A stretch of 9,449 nucleotides of DNA, taken from assembly GCA_003519585.1 (NCBI GenBank), contig DOWL01000197.1:1-9449 (forward strand), read 5' to 3'. Below the pieces are notes generated by a model. The model saw only the letters and a program-made list of their open reading frames with translations, had not been told where the DNA came from and did no database searches. How positions within the stretch are numbered: position 1 is the stretch's first letter; each line of letters begins with the position of its first letter. The translations under genes and the position numbers were made by a program. The DNA is from Nocardioides sp. (GTDB lineage: Bacteria > Actinomycetota > Actinomycetes > Propionibacteriales > Nocardioidaceae). Shown here piece after piece: positions 1-6,275 of this stretch.

Positions 1-231
1 GCCGCCGACGAACCACTTGGCGAACGGCGGGTTGGACCAATCCAGCACCTGGTCCCACGTCGTCGCCCAGTGCAGCCGCTCGGCCTGCTCGGCCCAGAAC
101 GCGTCCGGATCGGCCTCGGCCCGCGCGTACGCCTCCTCCTGGAGGTTGGCATGGGCCGCGAGCTCCGCGGGGGGTTCGAACCGCCGGTCCTCCTTGAGCA
201 GGTTGGACAGGGTCTCCTCGGTGCTGGTCAC
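1..231 (-). CDS. acs: Acetyl-CoA synthetase, N-terminal 77 residues (cut by window edge)
   Basis: AMP-forming acetyl-CoA synthetase activates acetate in the cytoplasm with ATP and CoA to give acetyl-CoA, AMP and PPi. Only the N-terminal cap (ACAS_N) is present. The stretch FWAEQAERLHW (residues 45-55), followed by WDQVLDWSNPPFAKWFVGG (59-77), is typical of this region in Acs. The adenylation motifs would lie beyond the edge; the family is about 650 residues long. The GTG at 231 is chosen because GAGGAG lies 7 nt upstream and the protein starts at the usual distance from the FW motif. It is the last gene of a same-strand series, after the ActP-type permease and a strong hairpin. It could therefore be read through from the permease operon or have its own promoter in 232-272; a TAGCGT hexamer at 265-270 is a weak -10 candidate with no convincing -35. 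Propionyl-CoA synthetase is a less likely alternative. Confidence 0.9.
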   Translation of the reverse strand, partial: MTSTEETLSNLLKEDRRFEPPAELAAHANLQEEAYARAEADPDAFWAEQAERLHWATTWDQVLDWSNPPFAKWFVGG

Positions 232-272
232 GGGTGTTCTCCTCGTCGCAAGGTGTCTCCAATCACGCTAGC

Positions 273-332
273 GCCCGGTTCGTCTGCGACCCGACGCGGG
301 CAGCACCCTGTCAGGTCGCAGACGAATCGGCC
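273..332 (-). terminator. Long hairpin between the actP-type gene and acs
   Basis: A perfect 13-bp inverted repeat pairs TTCGTCTGCGACC (279-291) with GGTCGCAGACGAA (314-326). The stem extends outward with a G.T wobble (278/327), three pairs (277/328, 276/329, 275/330), a C-C mismatch and one more pair (273/332). The 22-nt centre can partly pair again: 293-295 with 310-312, and 298-299 with 306-307. It begins 16 nt after the symporter stop codon, which suits a transcription terminator. No T-run follows on the minus strand, as is common for actinobacterial terminators. An attenuator or RNA-stability element for acs, or a protein-binding operator, is also possible. Confidence 0.65.
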
Positions 333-347
333 CGAGTCATTCCCGAG

Positions 348-1976
348 TCAGTGCACCACCGCCTGCTCGGCGCCGGCGCCGGTGAGGGCGCGGACCTCGA
401 GCTCGGTGTAGCGCTCTTCGGCGTCCGGCTCGCGGGCGGTGATCGTGCCGATGTAGCCGAGCAGGAAGGCGAGCGGGATGGAGACGATGCCCGGGTTCTC
501 CAGCGGGAACCACGAGATGTCGATGCTGGTCGGCAGCAGCGACAGGTTCTTGCCGGTCGGGTCGACGCCCTTGCCCGAGACGACCGGGCTGAAGATCACC
601 AGGCCGACCGACGAGATGAGCCCGCCGTAGATCGACCACAGCGCCCCGCGGGTGTTGAACCGCCTCCAGAACATGTTGTAGACGATGGCCGGCAGGTTCG
701 CCGAGGCCGCCACCGCGAAGGCGAGCGCGACCAGGAAGGCCACGTTCAGCGACTGGGCCGGGATGGCCAGCGCGATCGCGATCGCACCGATCACCACCGC
801 GGCGATCCGGGCCACTCGCATCTCCTGGGCCTCGGTCGCCTCGCCGCGCTTGAGGACGCTGTTGTAGAGGTCGTGAGCGACGCTGACCGACGAGGTCAGG
901 GTGAGCCCCGCGACCACTGCGAGGATCGTGGCGAAGGCGACCGCTGCGATGATCGCCAGCAGGATGGCGCCCCCGGCTGAGCCGTCCCCGCCGCCGACCG
1001 CCTCGGCCAGGAGTGGAGATGCCAGGTTGCCGCCGGAGGCCGCGACCTCGGCGTACTTGCCTTCGGAGAGCAGCGCCGCCGCGCCGAAGCCGAGCACCAG
1101 CGTGAACAGGTAGAAGGTGCCGATCAGCCCGATCGCCCACAGCACCGACTTCCGCGCGTCGCGCGAGGTCGGCACGGTGTAGAAGCGGATCAGGATGTGC
1201 GGGAGTCCGGCCGTTCCGAGCACCAGGGCGATGCCCAGGCTGAGGAAGTCGATCTTGCTCGTCGTGGTGAGGCCGTACTTCAGCCCCGGCTGCAAGAAGG
1301 CGTCGCCCTTGCCGGTGTTGGAGGCGGCGGTGCCGAGCATGTCGGAGATGTTGAACTGGAACTTCGCCAACACCAGTACGACGATCAGCGCCGAGCCGGT
1401 CATCAGCAGGAACGCCTTCACGATCTGCACCCAGGTGGTGCCCTTCATGCCCCCGACGGTGACGTAGAAGATCATCAGCGCGCCGACGCCGATGATGGTG
1501 ATGTTCTTCGCGGCGTCGCCGGTGGCGTTGAGGAGCAGGGCCACGAGGGCGCCGGCGCCGACCATCTGGGCCAGCAGGTAGAAGATCGAGACGACGACGG
1601 TGGAGACCGCGGCGGCCTGACGGACCGGCCGTTGCCGCATCCGGTACGCCAACTGGTCGGCCATCGTGTAGCGGCCGGAGTTGCGGAGCATCTCGGCGAC
1701 GAGGAGCAGCGCGACCAGCCAGGCCACGAGGAAGCCGATGGAGTACAGGAAGCCGTCGTACCCGCTCAGCGCGATCGCACCGGAGATGCCGAGGAACGAC
1801 GCCGCCGACATGTAGTCACCGCCGATCGCCAGCCCGTTCTGGAAGCCGGAGAAGTTGCGGCCGCCGGCGTAATAGTCAGCGGCGCCCTGGGTCTGTCGGC
1901 TGGCCCAGATCGTGATGCCGATCGTGACCGCGACGACCGCGAGGAACAGGACCGTGGTCAATGCTTGGTGATCCAT
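348..1976 (-). CDS. actP: ActP-type cation/acetate symporter (sodium:solute symporter family)
   Basis: A 542-residue inner-membrane permease expected to import acetate or related short monocarboxylates with a cation. Family signatures are GGDYMSAASFLG (52-63), GTAGLPHILIRFYTVP (254-269), the long helix with TLTSSVSVAHDLY (359-371), and AFAVAASANLPAIVY (419-433). Hydrophobic segments run through the whole protein, consistent with the 13 or so helices of the SSS family, and the length is close to E. coli ActP. The ATG at 1976 is chosen over an in-frame ATG at 2009 because GGAAGAGGG precedes it and it starts one base after the stop of the DUF485 gene (TGA-C-ATG), implying translational coupling. 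The C-terminus is short and charged. It is the last gene before a strong hairpin and then acs, so uptake and activation of acetate are adjacent. Substrate could also be pyruvate or propionate (as for MctC-like members); sequence alone does not settle it. Confidence 0.93.
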   Translation of the reverse strand: MDHQALTTVLFLAVVAVTIGITIWASRQTQGAADYYAGGRNFSGFQNGLAIGGDYMSAASFLGISGAIALSGYDGFLYSIGFLVAWLVALLLVAEMLRNSGRYTMADQLAYRMRQRPVRQAAAVSTVVVSIFYLLAQMVGAGALVALLLNATGDAAKNITIIGVGALMIFYVTVGGMKGTTWVQIVKAFLLMTGSALIVVLVLAKFQFNISDMLGTAASNTGKGDAFLQPGLKYGLTTTSKIDFLSLGIALVLGTAGLPHILIRFYTVPTSRDARKSVLWAIGLIGTFYLFTLVLGFGAAALLSEGKYAEVAASGGNLASPLLAEAVGGGDGSAGGAILLAIIAAVAFATILAVVAGLTLTSSVSVAHDLYNSVLKRGEATEAQEMRVARIAAVVIGAIAIALAIPAQSLNVAFLVALAFAVAASANLPAIVYNMFWRRFNTRGALWSIYGGLISSVGLVIFSPVVSGKGVDPTGKNLSLLPTSIDISWFPLENPGIVSIPLAFLLGYIGTITAREPDAEERYTELEVRALTGAGAEQAVVH

Positions 1977-1977
1977 G

Positions 1978-2343
1978 TCAGGCCCTCTTCCCGGAGCGGT
2001 AGTCCTCATCGAGCTTGCGCGCGAGCGGGTCGAGGCGCGCGGTCGAGAAGCGGCTGTAGAGCCAGGCCAGGAAGAAGGTGGTCACGAACTGCAGCAGACC
2101 GAGGACCAGGGCGACATTGATGTTGCCCCACAGCTTGGTGCTCATGAAGTCGGGCGCCCACATGCACAGCACGACGTAGAGCAGGTACCACGACAAGAAC
2201 GCCACCGTCGCCGGGAACACGAAGCCCCGGTAGCGGCTACGCAACTCGACGAAGTCCGCGGACTCGTGGAGCCGGTCATAGATCGGATCGCGTCCTGTGG
2301 CCTGCTCGTGTGGCTCTGACGCCCGAGGTGTTTCGGTTGACAT
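1978..2343 (-). CDS. DUF485 two-helix membrane protein, partner of the acetate symporter
   Basis: A 121-residue protein with a polar N-terminal tail, two predicted membrane helices (about 40-63 and 75-97) and a charged C-terminal tail. The pattern DFVELRSRYRGFVFPATVAFL (residues 30-50) followed by a second helix ending FFLAWLYSRFS (90-100) matches DUF485, whose best-known member is YjcH, encoded next to ActP in E. coli. No catalytic motif is visible; an accessory or stabilising role for the symporter is the usual inference but is not proved. The ATG at 2343 has GGAGGGG 7 nt upstream. Its stop is one base from the symporter start. It is the first gene of a two-gene operon and lies behind a 142-bp region with a LytTR-like tandem operator, so this is probably where carboxylate-responsive control enters. 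Confidence 0.88.
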   Translation of the reverse strand: MSTETPRASEPHEQATGRDPIYDRLHESADFVELRSRYRGFVFPATVAFLSWYLLYVVLCMWAPDFMSTKLWGNINVALVLGLLQFVTTFFLAWLYSRFSTARLDPLARKLDEDYRSGKRA

Positions 2344-2450
2344 CGCTGGCCCCTCCGAGAGATCGATGTGGTGGCCGTCACCGTAGGGAGGTCGGTAACC
2401 ACCCGGAATCGCTGCGCGCCGGAGCTGCGCCCGATGGGGTCGGACGTTCG
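2344..2450 (-). promoter_or_regulatory. Probable promoter and leader of the DUF485-actP operon
   Basis: This non-coding stretch lies between the LytTR-like repeats and the DUF485 start codon. On the minus strand a TACGGT hexamer (2380-2385) fits the actinobacterial TANNNT -10 pattern. No good -35 sits 16-18 nt upstream, as expected for an activator-dependent promoter. If this -10 is used, transcription would start near 2373 and the repeats would lie about 75-110 bp upstream. The ribosome-binding site GGAGGGG is just before the start codon. The exact promoter position is a guess. Confidence 0.35.
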
Positions 2451-2480
2451 GCGAACGGTGGATTTGGTGCGACGAACGGT
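2451..2480 (-). promoter_or_regulatory. Tandem LytTR-type operator upstream of DUF485-actP
   Basis: Read on the minus strand, ACCGTTCGT (2480-2472), a 12-bp spacer with an AAAT core, then ACCGTTCGC (2459-2451). LytTR regulators are known to bind two direct 9-bp repeats of the form [TA][AC][CA]GTTN[AG][TG] spaced by about 12-13 bp. The first copy fits at all nine positions and the second misses only the last. The 21-bp period puts both copies on the same face of the helix. A LytTR regulator is encoded about 1.9 kb upstream in the same cluster. The second copy is also half of an overlapping palindrome (CGTTCG-G-CGAACG, 2445-2457) and the first lies in GACGA-ACGG-TCGTC (2471-2484), so another regulator might use the same DNA. 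Confidence 0.65.
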
Positions 2481-2485
2481 CGTCG

Positions 2486-3964
2486 TCAGCCGCGGTCGAG
2501 CGGCACGACCTCGGGTGTGTGCAGCCGGACCATGAACCGTCGCGCGTGGCCGGGCACCGTGGCCCGGGTCAGCAGCGACACGCAGACCATCGCACCGAAG
2601 GCGAGCGGCACACTCCAGGCTGCCGGCTGACCTAGCAGCACATCGCCCCAGCTCTCCGGGTCGCCGTCGTACAGCGTCCACACCACGCCCGCACTGGAGC
2701 CGAGCCCGCCGGCCAACAGCCCGGCCACCGCGCCGGCCGCGGTCAGGCCGCGCCACCAGATGCCGAGCACCAGCAGCGGGCAGAACGTCGATGCCGCCAC
2801 TGCGAAGGCGAGTCCGACAGCCCGCGCCACGGAGAGGTCGGGCGCGAGTACGGCGGCCGCCAGCGGGACTCCCACCGCCACGGTGGCGCCGACGCGGAAC
2901 GCCGTGATGCCGGAGTAGCGGCCGCCGAGCACGTCCTGGGCGAGCACCCCGGAGACCGCGATCGCAAGGCCTGACGACGTCGACAGGAACGCCGCGAATG
3001 CGCCGGCCGTGACCAGCCCGGTGAGCAGATCGCCGCCGAGACCCCCCAGCATCAGCCGCGGCAGCTCGAGCACGACGGTGTCGTCGGCGTCCGCGCCGTA
3101 CGCCCGGCCGAGGGCGGCGTAGACCGGCGGCAGGAGGTAGAAGATCCCGAGGAGGGCCAGCACGGTGAGCGTCGTACGCCGCGCGGCGCGGCCGTCCGGG
3201 TTGGTGTAGAAGCGCACCACCACGTGCGGGAGCCCCATGGTGCCGAGGAAGGTCGCCAGCACGATCGAGTACGTCGTGTAGAGGCCCTGGTTGCCGGCGC
3301 CCAGTGGCATCGACCAGCCGTCGCCGCCGCCCGTCCCGGGGCGGCCGTCGCCCGACCAGATCACCAGCAGCACCAACGCCGGCACCAGGAGCGCGGTCAG
3401 CTTGAGCCAGTACTGGAAGGCTTGGACGAAGGTGACGCTGCGCATCCCGCCGCTGCCGACGTTGACCACGACGACCACGCCGACCACGAGCGCCCCGACC
3501 CATTCGGGTGCATCGACGGCGGCGCTGAGGGTCAGCCCGGCCCCCTGGAACTGGGGCAGCAGGTAGAGCCAGCCGATCGCGACCACGAGGACCGAGCAGA
3601 GCGCGCGTACCCGGCGCGACCGCAGCCGTGCTTCGGCGAAGTCGGGCAATGTGTAGGCGCCGCTGCGGCGCAGGGGTGCCGCGACCAGCACCAGGAGGAC
3701 GAGGTAGCCCGCGGTCCAGCCGATGGGATACCAGAGCATCTGTGCGCCGGCGGTGAGCACGAGAGCGGCGACGCCGAGGAACGACGCCGCGGAGAGGTAC
3801 TCCCCACCGATGGCGCTGGCATTGAGCCCCGGCCGCACCGTGCGCGAGGCGACGAAGAAGTCGCTGGTCGTGCGCGATACCCGCAGGCCGTAGGTGCCGA
3901 TGGCCAGCGTGGCCAGGCTGACCAGGACCAGCGCGACGAGGCCGGGAACGCCGTCGGTGCTCAC
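2486..3964 (-). CDS. Second sodium:solute symporter, acetate/monocarboxylate-like
   Basis: A 492-residue permease of the SSS family, related to but clearly different from the ActP-type protein downstream. Shared signatures are GGEYLSAASFLG (53-64), GTMGLPHVVVRFYTNP (241-256), FLSTSSGLAIAVSGVLAQDV (326-345) and LAFAVAASTFCPLLVLGIWW (385-404). Hydrophobic helices fill the protein, and it ends with a short tail after about residue 465. It is about 50 residues shorter than the ActP-type protein, with a smaller C-terminal part. The GTG at 3964 starts 7 nt after the stop of the small membrane gene, with no strong ribosome-binding site, so translation is probably coupled. Lying directly after a LytTR regulator and its kinase, it is either the substrate transporter they control or part of the sensing route, as the kinase has no membrane sensor of its own. 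Substrate is unknown; a monocarboxylate such as acetate, pyruvate or lactate is most likely. Confidence 0.88.
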   Translation of the reverse strand: MSTDGVPGLVALVLVSLATLAIGTYGLRVSRTTSDFFVASRTVRPGLNASAIGGEYLSAASFLGVAALVLTAGAQMLWYPIGWTAGYLVLLVLVAAPLRRSGAYTLPDFAEARLRSRRVRALCSVLVVAIGWLYLLPQFQGAGLTLSAAVDAPEWVGALVVGVVVVVNVGSGGMRSVTFVQAFQYWLKLTALLVPALVLLVIWSGDGRPGTGGGDGWSMPLGAGNQGLYTTYSIVLATFLGTMGLPHVVVRFYTNPDGRAARRTTLTVLALLGIFYLLPPVYAALGRAYGADADDTVVLELPRLMLGGLGGDLLTGLVTAGAFAAFLSTSSGLAIAVSGVLAQDVLGGRYSGITAFRVGATVAVGVPLAAAVLAPDLSVARAVGLAFAVAASTFCPLLVLGIWWRGLTAAGAVAGLLAGGLGSSAGVVWTLYDGDPESWGDVLLGQPAAWSVPLAFGAMVCVSLLTRATVPGHARRFMVRLHTPEVVPLDRG

Positions 3965-3971
3965 GGGCGGC

Positions 3972-4352
3972 TCACTCGTCGTCCTCGAGGACCTGGAGGA
4001 GCAGTGCGAAGTCGTGCTCGTTGCCCTCGGCCCGGCGAACGAAGCGCAGCCCGAGGAGGAACAGCCAGGGATACACGAGGAGCCCCAGCAGCAGCCATGC
4101 CAGCGGCAGGCCCAGCAGCCCGATCAGGGCCAGATCGGGGACGAGGTGGAAGAGCAGCGGGAGGCTCCCGACCGTGACTGCGAGGACGGCGAGGATGCGG
4201 ACGGCCAGCCCGAGCTGCTCGCGCAGCAGGCTGCGCAGATAGACCTCGCCGAGCTCGGTCTGCTCGTCGATGTCGCCGGTCCGGGCGCGTGGTGCATGGG
4301 TGCGCCGCGGCGGGCCGGTCACCCGGACCCGGGTCGGTCGCGGATCACTCAC
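3972..4352 (-). CDS. Small two-helix membrane protein, likely partner of the second symporter
   Basis: A 126-residue protein I cannot place firmly in a named family. It has a basic, proline-rich N-terminal tail (residues 4-24), an acidic segment (27-36), two predicted membrane helices (about 48-70 and 74-102), and the tail FVRRAEGNEHDFALLLQVLEDDE (104-126, quoted in two parts: FVRRAEGNEHDF and ALLLQVLEDDE). The build (polar tail, two helices, charged end) and the place immediately before an SSS symporter mirror the DUF485 protein that precedes the other symporter. It is therefore inferred to be an accessory subunit, similar in role to DUF485 or DUF4212 proteins. The GTG at 4352 begins 6 nt after the response-regulator stop, and the stop is 7 nt before the symporter start, so it is tightly embedded in the operon. 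Confidence 0.75.
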   Translation of the reverse strand: MSDPRPTRVRVTGPPRRTHAPRARTGDIDEQTELGEVYLRSLLREQLGLAVRILAVLAVTVGSLPLLFHLVPDLALIGLLGLPLAWLLLGLLVYPWLFLLGLRFVRRAEGNEHDFALLLQVLEDDE

Positions 4353-4358
4353 CGGTGG

Positions 4359-5084
4359 TCACCGCCGGCCGAGCAGCTCGCGCAGCTCGCGGGTGTGGCG
4401 GCGACTGACCACCAGGTCGGTGGCGGTCTCGCGCGGCCCGACCGCGACCGTGCACCGGCCCGACTCCATCCGCACCTCGGTGACGTGGCCGAGCGCGACG
4501 AGCAGGGAGCGGTGGATCCGCAGGAAGCCCGCGTCGGCCCACTGCTCCTCGAGCGTGGTGAGCGGGACCCGGATCAGGTGGCTGCCCTGGGCGGTGTGCA
4601 ACCGGGCGTAGTCGCCGTGCGCCTCGACGTAGGTGACATCGCGCCGGTCGACGAATCTGGTCACCCCGCCGAGCTCGACCGGGATCTGGACCTCCTCGAC
4701 TGGATCGGGTACGCGGTCGCCGCCCTCGATGATCCGCCGCACCGCCTCGGCGAGGCGTTCCGCACGCACCGGCTTGAGGACGTAGTCGACCGCGCGCAGC
4801 TCGAAGGCGTCGACTGCGTGCGCCTCGTGAGCGGTGACGAAGACGACCGGCGGCGGGGTCTGGAACCGCTTGAGCACCTGGGCGAGCTCGAGCCCGGTGA
4901 GGCCAGGCATCTGGATGTCGAGGAACACCGCGTCCACCTCGCGGTCGTGCAAGGTCCGCAGCGCCTCGGTCGCCGAGTCGCAGGCGATCACCTCGCCGAC
5001 CCGATGATCGTGGTCGAGGAGGTACTGCAGCTCGTCGAGCGCCGGCCGCTCGTCGTCGACCACCAGCACTCTCAGCGCGTCCAT
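4359..5084 (-). CDS. LytTR-family response regulator
   Basis: A 241-residue cytoplasmic transcription regulator. The receiver domain (about 4-122) has the acidic pair D10/D11, phosphoacceptor D56 in FLDIQMPG, T84 and K104 in YVLKP. The LytTR DNA-binding domain (about 132-240) shows VTYVEAHGDYARLHT (150-164), FLRIHRSLLVAL (187-198) and LVVSRRHTRELRELLG (224-239), all typical of the family. The ATG at 5084 is chosen because AAGGAGG lies 4 nt upstream and the receiver begins at once; a longer in-frame extension exists but would add unrelated low-complexity sequence. It follows the LytS-class kinase by 40 nt and precedes the small membrane protein and symporter. In known cases (E. coli BtsR and YpdB) LytTR regulators with LytS kinases switch on carboxylate transporter genes. 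The operator-like repeats at 2451-2480 are its most likely target. Confidence 0.95.
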   Translation of the reverse strand: MDALRVLVVDDERPALDELQYLLDHDHRVGEVIACDSATEALRTLHDREVDAVFLDIQMPGLTGLELAQVLKRFQTPPPVVFVTAHEAHAVDAFELRAVDYVLKPVRAERLAEAVRRIIEGGDRVPDPVEEVQIPVELGGVTRFVDRRDVTYVEAHGDYARLHTAQGSHLIRVPLTTLEEQWADAGFLRIHRSLLVALGHVTEVRMESGRCTVAVGPRETATDLVVSRRHTRELRELLGRR

Positions 5085-5124
5085 CGCCCCTCCTTCATCG
5101 CCACCCTGCGATGCATGCCGGCAG

Positions 5125-6237
5125 TCATGCCGAGACCCCGGGCGCGAACTTCGGTACCCGGACGGTGACCTTCGTCCCCGCGCCGGGAGCAGTCTCGACG
5201 ACCAGGCCGTACTGGTCGCCGTACGTCGTCCGGAGCCGGCCGTCGACGTTGCCCAGGCCCACCGAGTCGATGCTCGTGTCGCCGGCGAGCGCTCGGCGTA
5301 CCTTCTCGGGATCGTCGCCGGCACCGTCGTCCTCGACCTCGATGACGCAGTCGCCGCCGCGGTCGTGGGCCTGGATCGTGATCGTGCCGGCGCCGGCACC
5401 GCCCTCGAGCCCATGCCGGACGGCGTTCTCGACCAGCGGCTGGATGCAGAGGAACGGGACGGCGACCGGCAACACCTCCGGGGCGATGCTCAACTTCACC
5501 GACAGCCGGTCACCGAACCGCGCCTGCTCGAGGATCAGGTAGCGCTCGACCGAGCGCAGCTCGTCGGCCAGCGTGGTGAACTCGCCGTGGCGCCGGAAGG
5601 AGTAGCGGGTGAAGTCCGCGAACTCGAGCAAGAGGCTGCGGGCTCGGTCGGGGTCGGTACGCACGAAGCTGGCGATCGCGTTGAGCGAGTTGTAGATGAA
5701 GTGCGGGCTGATCTGGGCCCGTAAGGCCAAGACCTCGGCCTCCATCAGGCGGGTGCGGCTGAGGTCGAGTTCGGCGAGTTCGAGCTGCCCCGAGACCCAC
5801 CGCGCGGTCTCGTCCGCGGCCAACGCGAGCCCGGCGGTGGGGTACGCCGCGAAGGCGGCCAGCGTGCCGACGATCCGCTCCTCGACCACCAGCGGGCTCA
5901 CCACCGCGATGCGCACCGGGCAGCCGGGTACGGCGCAGCTCAGGTCGCCGCGGGAGAAGCTCTGGGTCCGGCCCTTCTCGACGGTGGTCGACACCAGCGC
6001 GCTCACCTGGTGCTGGTGGTGGTCGCCCTCGCCATCCCACGCCAGGCAGTCAGCGGTGTCGGTGACCGCGAGCGCCGGCGTACCGAGCAGGTCACGCAGG
6101 TGTCGCACCGCGCGCTCGGCGCTCGCGCGGGTCAGCCCCTCGCGCAGGGCCGGTGACGCCAGGGCCGCCGTGTGCAGCGTGCGGAAGGTGGCGCGATCGG
6201 CCTCGGTGCCGAGGTGTGTGCGACGCCACATGCGCAT
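5125..6237 (-). CDS. LytS-class sensor histidine kinase, soluble, GAF-like sensor
   Basis: A 370-residue kinase with no membrane helix visible. Residues about 35-155 look like a GAF domain with a Cys/His set: C64, H73, H74, H76, then C101 and C106 in SCAVPGCPVR. The transmitter is the LytS type (His_kinase, PF06580): RAQISPHFIYNSLNAIASF (173-191) with phosphoacceptor H179. The ATPase domain has N271 in LVENAVRHG, the G1 box VEDDGAG (301-307) and the G2 box SVGLGN (325-330). The usual 5TM-LYT membrane sensor of LytS/BtsS/YpdA is absent, so the signal must be cytoplasmic or come from a partner. An in-frame TGA 6 nt upstream fixes the start at the ATG at 6237 or the one two codons later. The ribosome-binding site is poor and sits against a strong hairpin (6248-6271). 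Its partner is the LytTR regulator 40 nt downstream. The ligand is unknown. Confidence 0.93.
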   Translation of the reverse strand: MRMWRRTHLGTEADRATFRTLHTAALASPALREGLTRASAERAVRHLRDLLGTPALAVTDTADCLAWDGEGDHHQHQVSALVSTTVEKGRTQSFSRGDLSCAVPGCPVRIAVVSPLVVEERIVGTLAAFAAYPTAGLALAADETARWVSGQLELAELDLSRTRLMEAEVLALRAQISPHFIYNSLNAIASFVRTDPDRARSLLLEFADFTRYSFRRHGEFTTLADELRSVERYLILEQARFGDRLSVKLSIAPEVLPVAVPFLCIQPLVENAVRHGLEGGAGAGTITIQAHDRGGDCVIEVEDDGAGDDPEKVRRALAGDTSIDSVGLGNVDGRLRTTYGDQYGLVVETAPGAGTKVTVRVPKFAPGVSA

Positions 6238-6247
6238 GGCACATCAT

Positions 6248-6271
6248 CGCCGACGACGTCTGTCGACGGCG
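6248..6271 (-). terminator. Short strong hairpin between the two kinase genes
   Basis: CGCCGACGAC (6248-6257) pairs with GTCGACGGCG (6262-6271) around a 4-nt loop: nine of ten pairs form, with one A-A mismatch. It begins after the stop of the cyclic-nucleotide-domain kinase (6276) and ends 10 nt before the LytS-class start codon. No T-run follows. It may be a partial terminator that lowers expression of the second half of the cluster, or a structure limiting ribosome access to the LytS-class gene, whose ribosome-binding site is weak. Chance pairing in GC-rich DNA is possible but less likely with such a short loop. Confidence 0.45.
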
Positions 6272-6275
6272 TCCC

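Noticed and set aside
1977..2009. Eleven-residue longer start for the ActP-type symporter
   Set aside because: It would overlap the DUF485 gene and has no ribosome-binding site; the ATG at 1976 has one and couples to the upstream stop.
2486..3964. Second symporter as a broken or duplicated copy of the ActP-type gene
   Set aside because: It is full length for the family, keeps the signature motifs with its own variations, and has no frameshift or internal stop. It is a divergent paralogue, not a remnant.
5096..5113. Small inverted repeat CATCGC / GCGATG between the LytS-class and LytTR genes
   Set aside because: Only 6 bp with a 6-nt loop; easily formed by chance at this GC content and not clearly placed for termination.
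3894..5168. Plus-strand open frame of about 424 codons across the regulator and small membrane genes
   Set aside because: It crosses several well-supported minus-strand genes and their junctions, and has low-complexity composition and no motif.
5085..5414. N-terminal extension of the LytTR regulator
   Set aside because: The frame stays open but would overlap the kinase gene and adds an Arg/Ser/Ala-rich stretch unlike any receiver. The ATG at 5084 has a near-perfect ribosome-binding site.
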